Source: Chitinophagaceae bacterium (lineage in GTDB: Bacteria > Bacteroidota > Bacteroidia > Chitinophagales > Chitinophagaceae). Taken from it: a stretch of DNA of 8,568 bases. The stretch spans positions 1 to 8,568 of the forward strand of contig JALOMX010000067.1 in assembly GCA_025455245.1 (NCBI GenBank). Direction: 5' to 3'. Shown here piece by piece: positions 1-6,255 of this stretch; position 1 is the first letter of the stretch, and every line of letters starts with the position of its first letter. Made by a program: the position numbers and the translations under genes. The notes below the pieces were generated by a model. It was given only the letters and a program-made list of their open reading frames with translations. It was not told the origin of the DNA and made no database searches.

Positions 1-401
1 TTCAATAAAATATTAATGAAACGCTGATTGCCATTATCCTCATCAGCTTCATATTTGAACGGAAGGTTAATACGCTCACGGGTATCAATCACCCTCCAGA
101 TCACTTGCTTATAAACCTGATCATCAATCCTGATATTGTCATAGGCAAGCGGAACTTTATCCTGAATGAGGTTGCCGGTGACAGTAGTGGCAGGCCTTCT
201 TCCGGCAACCACTGATTTTACAGGAATGGTATCAGGCGGTGGCGGAGGAGGGGGAGGTGGAGGAGCAGGTGTTGTGTCAACCACGGCCGGCTGAGTAACT
301 GCCGGTCTTGTAGTTGTTCTTCTGCGCCGCTGAGAAAAAGCATCTTCAGCCAATGCAACAATCAGTGCGATGGTAAGCCCCGATATCAAAATTTTTTTCA
401 T
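1..401 (-). CDS. gldN: GldN/PorN, T9SS periplasmic ring component (3' part lost at window edge)
   Basis: GldN (PorN) is a periplasmic protein that associates with the lipoprotein GldK/PorK in the large ring under the outer membrane and is required for type IX secretion and gliding. Only the first 133 codons are in the window; family members are usually about 300 residues, so more than half is missing. The start at 401 gives a signal peptide (MKKIL, then a hydrophobic stretch to about residue 18, with cleavage after ALA-18 or near S23/Q24). It is followed by four arginines (25-28), a linker with ten consecutive prolines (47-56), and the start of the conserved domain around W102 with the motif WRVIDTRERINLPF. 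That motif, together with the position just after gldM, identifies the gene. It starts 60 bases after the gldM stop, and no separate promoter is visible in that gap. No Shine-Dalgarno sequence is evident. Confidence 0.93.
   Translation of the reverse strand, partial: MKKILISGLTIALIVALAEDAFSQRRRRTTTRPAVTQPAVVDTTPAPPPPPPPPPPDTIPVKSVVAGRRPATTVTGNLIQDKVPLAYDNIRIDDQVYKQVIWRVIDTRERINLPFKYEADEDNGNQRFINILL
234..263 (-). repeat. Run of ten proline codons in gldN linker
   Basis: Ten successive CCN codons (CCT, CCA, CCC and CCG mixed) encode residues 47-56 of GldN, in the low-complexity Pro/Thr/Ala/Val linker between the signal peptide and the folded domain. The codons are mixed rather than an exact repeat, which argues for selection on the protein and against simple slippage. 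Confidence 0.9.
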
Positions 402-461
402 ACTCAACAATTTTACTTGCAGGTAAAGGTTCAACATTTACCAACGATTCTGTAAGACCTT

Positions 462-1982
462 TTATTGCAACTGGAATACAATAGAAGGGAGCTTACGATT
501 CTTTCCATCAGGCCCGCGGGCAATGATATCATCCATAAAAACCGTACTTCCGGGCTTACACTGACTAATAACAGCATTGCTTCCCCATGATGGGCCTGAA
601 ATCTGTACAGGTGTGTACTGCTGAAATCCTGCTCCGTTTCCTGCAAGGGTGTAGCTGATTACCTGGAAAGGCGCATCAAATTCGCTGTCTTTCAAAATAG
701 CACGAAGACCACCCATTACTTTAAACTGGGCAGAAGGCATTTTACCGCCGGACTGCTGCCCCACCACCGGAACCGGATCAGGCAAATTTTTAACACGAAC
801 AGGGAATGGATAATTTCTGCCTTCAATGTTCACATTAACAGTAGCCGGTCCGGGATTGGTTGGCTTGATTACATATTTTCCGGCGCCGCCTGCACCACTG
901 ATAGAACCACCGGTGAAAGAAACAGACATTTTTTCTGCTTTACCTGAACCGGAACTGATTAATACCGGGTTGTCAACACCTATATAAACCACATTCATTT
1001 TTTCGAGGAATATAGAGGCTCCGCTTGGCTGACCAACGGTGTATTTTACTACCTTTTCGGCTGTCTTTTTTTCGCCGGTATTGGGATCGGTATAAGTTAC
1101 TACCACTTTTACAGATTGATCTCCACCGCCGGATGCCGTGGTTTCCCAGGAAGCAGAACCTGTCATAGGATCTACCGGTCTTGGCGTACCATTGATGGTA
1201 ACAGTAGGAAGATTTTCTGTGCTGAAAGCGCCAAGGCCGGCTGTAATTTTTACAGGCTGACCGGGTAGCGTGTATTCAGTATTCTGACTGACAAGGGGTT
1301 CAAATTTATCGAGGACTAATTTTACCTTACCAACCTGCTCAAGACATGTATTTGCAACGAGGTTACCGCTCCTTTTTACATCATTTTCAAATTTACTCAG
1401 AATAGTAATGGCTGCAATGGTTGGTGTCATCCTGAAATATGCCGAACTCCATGTATTGTTTCCCTTATTCTGCGTTTTGGGTTTTTCCAGATCGATGGGG
1501 AGGCTTGCTTCCAGTTTTTTAGCCAGTTCAGGCGGCAGCACCTTCAAAATGTCTGCTTTGTACTGCTTTAGTTTGTTGAAAAGCTTTTCACCCTCTCCTT
1601 TGGTTTCAAAAAGCCTTGAAGCCGCATCAAGGTTATCCTCTTTATAGGTACCATCTTCTTTCAAACCGGCTTCAACCAACAGGTTTTGCTTAAGTTCGGC
1701 AATGTAGGCAGCGGTTTCACGGGTAATAGCAAGTGCAGAATCAGCCTTAGGTTTCCAAATCTCAGCACGAGCTTTTGAATTCGGATCTGAGAGCATTTCT
1801 TTCATCTGCTCAGAGATATTGTTGTTTGATTCGTCAATAATCAGATTTGATTTATCCAGACTGTTATTTACGGTCTTAAACGCATTCAAAATCTCGCTCG
1901 ACACATTAAGCGCCAACAGCGCCGTCAACACGAGGTACATCATGTTGATCATTTTCTGCCGCGGCTCCTTAGGTAATGCCAT
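462..1982 (-). CDS. gldM: GldM/PorM, T9SS motor stator-rotor shaft protein
   Basis: GldM (PorM) has a single inner-membrane helix and a long periplasmic part. As a dimer it sits inside a GldL pentamer and spans the periplasm to reach GldK/GldN, transmitting motion driven by proton flow. The 506-residue length is normal for the family. The N-terminus PRQKMINMMYLVLTALLALN is a family hallmark: the membrane helix covers about residues 12-29 and is preceded by R8, which aligns with the Arg (R9 in Flavobacterium johnsoniae, from memory) that pairs with the GldL glutamate. Residues about 36-220 form the helical first periplasmic domain. About 225-312, 313-400 and 405-506 are Gly/Thr/Val-rich beta domains (D2-D4), the last ending in SIVFQLQ. 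The start follows an A-rich leader with no clear Shine-Dalgarno. The gene begins 69 bases after gldL and is followed by gldN. No frameshift or missing segment is seen. Confidence 0.97.
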   Translation of the reverse strand: MALPKEPRQKMINMMYLVLTALLALNVSSEILNAFKTVNNSLDKSNLIIDESNNNISEQMKEMLSDPNSKARAEIWKPKADSALAITRETAAYIAELKQNLLVEAGLKEDGTYKEDNLDAASRLFETKGEGEKLFNKLKQYKADILKVLPPELAKKLEASLPIDLEKPKTQNKGNNTWSSAYFRMTPTIAAITILSKFENDVKRSGNLVANTCLEQVGKVKLVLDKFEPLVSQNTEYTLPGQPVKITAGLGAFSTENLPTVTINGTPRPVDPMTGSASWETTASGGGDQSVKVVVTYTDPNTGEKKTAEKVVKYTVGQPSGASIFLEKMNVVYIGVDNPVLISSGSGKAEKMSVSFTGGSISGAGGAGKYVIKPTNPGPATVNVNIEGRNYPFPVRVKNLPDPVPVVGQQSGGKMPSAQFKVMGGLRAILKDSEFDAPFQVISYTLAGNGAGFQQYTPVQISGPSWGSNAVISQCKPGSTVFMDDIIARGPDGKNRKLPSIVFQLQ

Positions 1983-2051
1983 ATATTAAAATTTTCCCTT
2001 TTTTAATGATTTTTAAACTTCAGAATCGGATTTCGTACTACATCGAATCAC

Positions 2052-2798
2052 TTAGTTGCGTACCTGCATGGCACTCAGCATGTTTCCGTAAACATTGTTG
2101 AGGCTGCCAAGGTTTTTGGCAAGAAGGCTGATTTGTTCCTGTGCCTTTTGGGCATCGCCCACACTTCCCTGCATAGATTGGGAAATGGCAGTAAGGTTTC
2201 CGAAGAAACTATTCATTGCCTTCAGGTGATTGTTGGTATCCTGCAATTCCAATTCGTAAATGGCATTCAAAGAAGATAGGTTTTTGGTAAGATTTTGTAC
2301 CTGACCATGGAACTGTCCGGCTACCTCTCCCACCTGATTGAACTTCAACATGGTTTCCGAAGTTTTTTCTACGGAAGTAGTGATGGAAGACATTGCATTT
2401 GCTGCATTCTTGGTAGCATTGGAAAAATCACCGGTGCTTTTAATAACGTCAGAAACTTCACCCATTTTATCAACCGTGGTTCCCAATTTCTGAAAACCTG
2501 CACTCAACTTTTGAAGGTTGGTCGGATTAATTTCGGCCTCCTGCAGCATTTTGTCAAGAGACTTAAGTGCAGGATTACCACCGGTAGCAGCAGGAGCAGC
2601 CACAGGGCCGCTTGAAGCAGGCGGCAAAAAGGCATAAACCAAAAAGATGAATGCCTCGGTGAGGAGCCCTACCGTAAGCATGGTATCGGCAAATGGAAGG
2701 TGAAGGAGCTTTGACCATGCACCAATCAATACAATTGTTGCGCCCACACAAACAATTACATTCACAATAATTTCAGTTCTTCTTGAAACGGCTGCCAT
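2052..2798 (-). CDS. gldL: GldL/PorL, T9SS inner-membrane motor subunit
   Basis: GldL (PorL) forms the pentameric inner-membrane collar around the GldM helices and provides the proton path of the T9SS/gliding motor. The 248-residue protein has two N-terminal membrane helices (about 10-28 and 39-58) with a short periplasmic loop. TM2 contains GLLTEAFIF with E48, which aligns with the functionally important Glu (E49 in F. johnsoniae, from memory). K30 and H33 match the conserved K-x-x-H just after TM1. An Ala/Pro/Gly-rich hinge (about 60-75) leads to a long, mostly helical cytoplasmic domain (76-248), which contains two copies of a LxKNLxSLNxxY motif exactly 56 residues apart. It lies between gldK (106-base gap) and gldM (69-base gap), in the usual order. 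Confidence 0.97.
   Translation of the reverse strand: MAAVSRRTEIIVNVIVCVGATIVLIGAWSKLLHLPFADTMLTVGLLTEAFIFLVYAFLPPASSGPVAAPAATGGNPALKSLDKMLQEAEINPTNLQKLSAGFQKLGTTVDKMGEVSDVIKSTGDFSNATKNAANAMSSITTSVEKTSETMLKFNQVGEVAGQFHGQVQNLTKNLSSLNAIYELELQDTNNHLKAMNSFFGNLTAISQSMQGSVGDAQKAQEQISLLAKNLGSLNNVYGNMLSAMQVRN
2088..2123 (-). repeat. Second copy of LxKNLxSLNxxY motif in GldL
   Basis: These bases encode residues 226-237 (LAKNLGSLNNVY), near the C-terminus of GldL, matching residues 170-181 at 8 of 12 positions with conservative changes elsewhere (T/A, S/G, I/V). Confidence 0.75.
2256..2291 (-). repeat. First copy of LxKNLxSLNxxY motif in GldL
   Basis: These bases encode residues 170-181 (LTKNLSSLNAIY) of the GldL cytoplasmic domain. 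A near copy lies 56 residues further on. The repeat is at protein level; the DNA copies are diverged. Confidence 0.75.
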
Positions 2799-2904
2799 AA
2801 AATAACAGGATTGAATTTTTAGTTTTTGTAATGATGAAAAAGTTTACAGTCCAGAAATTTTTAGATTTATGGACGAATATTTTTATTCAAATGAATCAAA
2901 GTAA

Positions 2905-4209
2905 TTAACGCTTAGATTTTGCACTTCCCTGGCCAAAATATGGTAAGTCAATTATGGTACGGAAACCAATGTATGATTTGGCAGAATCCTGATACTCGTA
3001 AGTACGGGTGCTTGTTTGGAGGAAATAACCAATATCCTTCCAGCTGCCGCCCCTGAGTACTTTACGCCTCATGCGCGGAGGATCACCTTCCTTAGCATTC
3101 CAACGGATATCAGGGTTCATATCGTGCTGGAAATTGTAACTTCCCTCGTAGAATAATGAATTGGTCCATTCCGCTACATTACCGGCCATGTTGTACAATC
3201 CATAATCGTTGGGCCAATAGGCATCAGCACGAACTGTATAAAAACCTCCGTCTTCAGGATAATTACCCCTGCCCGGTTTAAAGTTTGCCAATAAACATCC
3301 CTTTTTATTACGGAGATACATACCGCCCCAGGGAAAAGGAGCCTGACTACGGCCACCACGTGCCGCATATTCCCATTGGGCTTCTGTTGGCAGCCTGAAA
3401 TTGGATTCAGTCATTTTATTCTTGCTCTCCAGGAACGAATTCAGGTATATGGTACGCCAGTTACAATATGCAATTGCTTGCTTCCATGAAACGCCAACTA
3501 CAGGATAGTTACCAAATGCTGTATGCGAAAAATAACGCTGTGTCATCGGTTCGTTGTAGCTGTAGGAAAAATCGCGCATCCATACAAGCGTATCAGGATA
3601 AATCTTTTCGGGGTACTTTACTAAAAAGGAGCTGCGGGGTTTTCCCTTGTTTTCAATTTTTGCGGCTTCAGCAAGATCAAAATATTCGACCTGATAAATA
3701 ATTTTTTCAGGATCTATTTCCTTTTTGCCATAAACCCGGTCAGGGGGCGGAAGGATCATTGCATCGAGCTTTTCAATGGTAGCCTTATCATTCCACTTGA
3801 TGACCCTTGCTTTTGTCCAGTCAATTTTTTCTTCACCATTAACATCCTTTACCAATCCGAGCAGCTTGGCAGCTATCGAATCACGGGTCCACCACAAAAA
3901 CTGACGATATTGGTTATTGGTGGTTTCTGTAGCGTCCATCCAAAAACCCTGAATAGAAGCCTGTTTGTTACGGGCGGTGATGGCATAGCTCACATCTTCG
4001 TCACTTGGCCCCATGTGAAAGGTTCCGGGTGGTACGTAAACCATACCCAAAGGTTTTGTGAGTCCGGGTTTGTACGTTGGGGCAACGCCATGGACCTGTC
4101 CGTCATTAGGCAGCCCCTTAGACTTGTTACCAATCTTACCACAACCAACGGCCAAAACCGCCAAAAGCGGAAGAAATCCAATTATGTGTTTTTTCTGCAT
4201 GGGATTCAT
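2905..4209 (-). CDS. gldK: GldK/PorK, T9SS outer-membrane-associated lipoprotein with FGE-sulfatase fold
   Basis: GldK (PorK) is a lipoprotein on the periplasmic face of the outer membrane that forms the T9SS ring with GldN. The 434-residue protein starts with a lipoprotein signal (hydrophobic 9-22, then AVGC with C23 as the acylated cysteine). A second Met at residue 4 (position 4200) is an equally workable start. The rest is a formylglycine-generating-enzyme-like domain: MVYVPPGTFHMG (56-67), VVGVSWKQAIAYCNW (237-251), RLPTEAQWEYAARGG (272-286), GLYNMAGNVAEW (337-348), LRGGSW (385-390) and GFRTI (415-419). Roughly 120 residues are inserted between about 115 and 235. The two active-site cysteines expected just after GGSW are absent (D392 and L397 occupy those places), as expected for a structural, non-enzymatic homologue. 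It is the first gene of gldKLMN, downstream of a 270-base gap. It could be confused with its paralogue GldJ, but the neighbours decide for GldK. Confidence 0.96.
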   Translation of the reverse strand: MNPMQKKHIIGFLPLLAVLAVGCGKIGNKSKGLPNDGQVHGVAPTYKPGLTKPLGMVYVPPGTFHMGPSDEDVSYAITARNKQASIQGFWMDATETTNNQYRQFLWWTRDSIAAKLLGLVKDVNGEEKIDWTKARVIKWNDKATIEKLDAMILPPPDRVYGKKEIDPEKIIYQVEYFDLAEAAKIENKGKPRSSFLVKYPEKIYPDTLVWMRDFSYSYNEPMTQRYFSHTAFGNYPVVGVSWKQAIAYCNWRTIYLNSFLESKNKMTESNFRLPTEAQWEYAARGGRSQAPFPWGGMYLRNKKGCLLANFKPGRGNYPEDGGFYTVRADAYWPNDYGLYNMAGNVAEWTNSLFYEGSYNFQHDMNPDIRWNAKEGDPPRMRRKVLRGGSWKDIGYFLQTSTRTYEYQDSAKSYIGFRTIIDLPYFGQGSAKSKR

Positions 4210-4479
4210 ATAGTTGAACCTAAAATAGCCTGTTTTATATCAACTGATCAGGTCTTTGCACAGCATTTTTACTTTTCCAAAGGGAATTTGCTTGTGAAGA
4301 AAACCTAATTTGACTACAAAAAAACGTGATTAGAGATTAAAAATTGCGATGAATCAAAAAATTATCTAAAAACTTCTTCAAAACAGGTGTTTATACCCAA
4401 AAAAAGGCGGGATGTTAACAAGTAATATTAGAAATCGTTCAAGATTTACGCATCAAAAAGCGAAAAAAATTAATCTTTT
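4210..4479. other. Intergenic region upstream of gldK; expected site of gldKLMN promoter
   Basis: This is the largest gene-free stretch in the window and is strongly AT-rich. It lies between the hemD-like stop and the gldK start, both on the minus strand, so it should hold the hemD terminator and/or the gldKLMN promoter. I find no GC-rich hairpin followed by a T-run and no exact TAnnTTTG box. The best promoter-like pair on the minus strand is TTG (4243-4241), 18 bases, then TAGGTTCA (4222-4215). It is weak, and would leave almost no leader before the gldK start at 4209. No small ORF here looks real. Confidence 0.6.
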
Positions 4480-5277
4480 CTAAGTATTTATTTTTTCCTC
4501 CAGAAATTTATCGAGGGCGGCAATCATACTTGGGGCTTGGGGCGCCGGTGCTTTTATGTCAAGCTTTAAGCCGGCATCTTCTATTGCCCTGAAGGTGTTG
4601 TTTCCGAATGCACCGATACGGGTACCATTTTGGTTATAGCCCGGAATATTATCCAAAAGGCTTCGTACCCCGCTGGGTGTAAAGAAGCAAATGATATCGA
4701 AATGCTCATTGGATAGCAGTTCCTTCACATCGGCACTCACTGAACGATACATGAAAGGCGTGTCAAACTCGCAATTATGGCCCTTCAGCCAATTTACAAT
4801 TTCATTGTCCTGCTGGTTTTCGCTGCAGGGGTATAGAAACTTTTCATTGTCCCTATGTTTGTTGATCACATCAAAAAGCGATTTATTGGTTCCATCGGCC
4901 CCGTAAAATACTTTTCGCTTACGATAAAGAATAAATTTCTGCAGATACAAAGCCACTTGTTCATTAATGCAGAAGTACTTGTTATCCTGATTGATGTTGA
5001 GCCTCATCTCTTCACACAGCCTGAAAAAATGATCAATAGCGTTGCGGCTCGTAAAAATTACCGCGCTGTATTGTGTAATGTCGATTTTTTGCCGGCGAAA
5101 CTCTTTAGCAATAATTGGCTCCAGAATAATAAAAGGCCTGAATTCCAGCTTAACCCCATATTTTCTCTCAAGTTCGAAATAGGGATGCTTTTCTGATTCA
5201 GGACGCGGCTGTGTGATCAGTATTTTCATGGGCTCGCTCGCCTTGGTAGTGAAATTCTCTTTTATCGTTATACTCAT
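4480..5277 (-). CDS. hemD: HemD-like uroporphyrinogen-III synthase family protein
   Basis: The family cyclises hydroxymethylbilane to uroporphyrinogen III with inversion of ring D, the branch-point step to heme, siroheme and cobalamin, in the cytoplasm. The 265-residue protein fits the family size (about 250) and has no membrane helix. It shows the Bacteroidota version of the family: ILITQPRPESEKHPYFEL (19-36), FRPFI (46-50), AVIFTSRNAIDHFF (72-85), YLQKFILYRKRKV (111-123), FFTPSGVRSLL (198-208) and RIGAFGNNTFRAI (220-232). These are recognisable as the two alternating HemD subdomains with the TSRNA and TPSGV loops. The chosen start (5277) gives a 16-residue polar N-terminal extension; M17 at 5229 would start directly before the first strand (KILITQP) and is a serious alternative. 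It lies 25 bases after the DUF4271 gene, so it is likely in the same transcript. Family membership is firm, but enzymatic activity is inferred: HemD proteins diverge widely and few residues are invariant. Confidence 0.85.
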   Translation of the reverse strand: MSITIKENFTTKASEPMKILITQPRPESEKHPYFELERKYGVKLEFRPFIILEPIIAKEFRRQKIDITQYSAVIFTSRNAIDHFFRLCEEMRLNINQDNKYFCINEQVALYLQKFILYRKRKVFYGADGTNKSLFDVINKHRDNEKFLYPCSENQQDNEIVNWLKGHNCEFDTPFMYRSVSADVKELLSNEHFDIICFFTPSGVRSLLDNIPGYNQNGTRIGAFGNNTFRAIEDAGLKLDIKAPAPQAPSMIAALDKFLEEKINT

Positions 5278-5302
5278 ACGCTACCAGGGTTTTTATGCAA
5301 AA

Positions 5303-6208
5303 TTAATTGGAAGAATAAAGGATATCCACTAAAAATTTTACTAACAAAAGAATAGGCAAAATTTCGAAGGTGCAAAGGTAAAGGAAAAAATGGAATGCCG
5401 ATATACCTGATTTGGAACGCATCAGAGGGAGAATCAGGTAATACCTGTAAAGAAACAAAAAGCCTATGGCCAAAAACGAAGTAGTCTGGAAAAATGGTTT
5501 GAGTGTCGGGTTGCCGATCCAAAGTATTATTACCACGGGTAATAAGATTAAACCGATGATCTTATTGGCATAAAATACCAGAAATGAATAATGTCCGGCC
5601 AATTCCCGTGCGGTAAAAATCCATCCGCCAATCGAAACAGCCAAATATTTTACCCCATACACAACAAGTAAGAATCCGATGCAAAGGGCAAGATCTGCGT
5701 ACCATGGATTGCCTGTTTCCCTGGCTCCACTCAGCACAAGCAGGTAAATAAAAAGACCGGCAGTTAAGAAAAAAATAATATTAAGCCCAAGGGAGGCTAA
5801 GGAATTCTGGGCAAGCTGATCCCTTATGGATTTCTGCCGGAAACCCGCCTTGAAAAACAAAGAAAACAGATCATGAAAATATTTTGGGAAGGACCTGAAA
5901 ACCAAACCTACAAACAATAAAATCCCGCAAAGGATGTAAAAATAAAGGTCGAAGGATGCAGGAATAAATTTTTCTCCCGATCTGAATGAAAATGCAGGTT
6001 GGGGATAAACCCTGTTGCACTCCGGAATAAACAAGGGATCAATATTGCTGATGATGACTGAACAACTATCGGATGGCGGAATAGCCCGGAACGGTGTGGC
6101 AGAGCCCGGCAAAACCACGTATTGAGCCTTAACCCCTCCAAAAACAAAGAGTAAACAAATTATAAAAACCAGGAAAATGATATGCCTGCCAAACCCTGTG
6201 TGCGTCAT
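5303..6208 (-). CDS. DUF4271 multi-spanning membrane protein, function unknown
   Basis: This 301-residue protein has no assigned biochemical role. An N-terminal hydrophobic segment (about 9-26) ends in GVKA|Q, which looks like a cleavable signal peptide. A periplasmic stretch of about 55 residues (30-85) contains C49 and C64, which could form a disulfide. Six predicted membrane helices follow at about 86-105, 138-160, 170-192, 208-231, 241-263 and 272-294. The C-terminal segment FHFFLYLCTFEILPILLL (272-289) and the QNSLASLGLNIIFF segment (134-147) are what I recognise as typical of the DUF4271 family of Bacteroidota. A basic loop (about 119-130, KAGFRQKSIRD) probably faces the cytoplasm. It is the first gene of a two-gene unit with the HemD-like gene 25 bases downstream, and has a promoter candidate in the 42 bases before its start. 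No enzyme or transporter motif is visible. Confidence 0.85.
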   Translation of the reverse strand: MTHTGFGRHIIFLVFIICLLFVFGGVKAQYVVLPGSATPFRAIPPSDSCSVIISNIDPLFIPECNRVYPQPAFSFRSGEKFIPASFDLYFYILCGILLFVGLVFRSFPKYFHDLFSLFFKAGFRQKSIRDQLAQNSLASLGLNIIFFLTAGLFIYLLVLSGARETGNPWYADLALCIGFLLVVYGVKYLAVSIGGWIFTARELAGHYSFLVFYANKIIGLILLPVVIILWIGNPTLKPFFQTTSFLAIGFLFLYRYYLILPLMRSKSGISAFHFFLYLCTFEILPILLLVKFLVDILYSSN

Positions 6209-6224
6209 GAAGTGGTTTATTTGG

Positions 6225-6255
6225 CAAAAATGAATGAATTATCAGGCGGTTCAAA
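6225..6255 (-). promoter_or_regulatory. Candidate Bacteroidota-type promoter for DUF4271-hemD
   Basis: Read on the minus strand this is TTTG (6255-6252), a 19-base spacer, then CATTTTTG (6232-6225). It matches the Bacteroidota TTTG / TAnnTTTG promoter pattern with one mismatch in the -7 element and a spacing in the usual range. It would place transcription start about 6-12 bases before the ATG at 6208. The -33 element overlaps the stop codon of the upstream outer-membrane protein gene, so it can fire independently or add to read-through. The assignment rests on pattern only. Confidence 0.4.

Noticed and set aside
2799..2904. Hairpin or terminator between gldK and gldL
   Set aside because: A-rich and T-rich tracts (around 2815-2845) can pair only imperfectly and there is no GC stem, so they are not distinguishable from the AT-rich background.
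2905..4209. Annotation of gldK as an active formylglycine-generating enzyme
   Set aside because: Both active-site cysteines after GGSW are missing, the protein is a lipoprotein, and its neighbours are gldL, gldM and gldN.
4215..4243. TTG-N18-TAGGTTCA as a firm gldK promoter
   Set aside because: Two mismatches in TTTG of the -7 box and almost no room for a leader before the ATG; kept only as a mention in the intergenic entry.
3910..4308. Plus-strand open frame of 132 codons antisense to gldK
   Set aside because: It lies almost wholly opposite gldK coding sequence, has no recognisable domain and no promoter, and looks like a shadow frame.
4855..5196. Plus-strand open frame of 113 codons antisense to the hemD-like gene
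   Set aside because: Entirely within a well-supported conserved gene on the other strand, with no family resemblance of its own.
5274..5522. Minus-strand open frame overlapping the DUF4271 and hemD genes
   Set aside because: It covers the conserved C-terminal end of DUF4271 in another frame, with no start context or homology.
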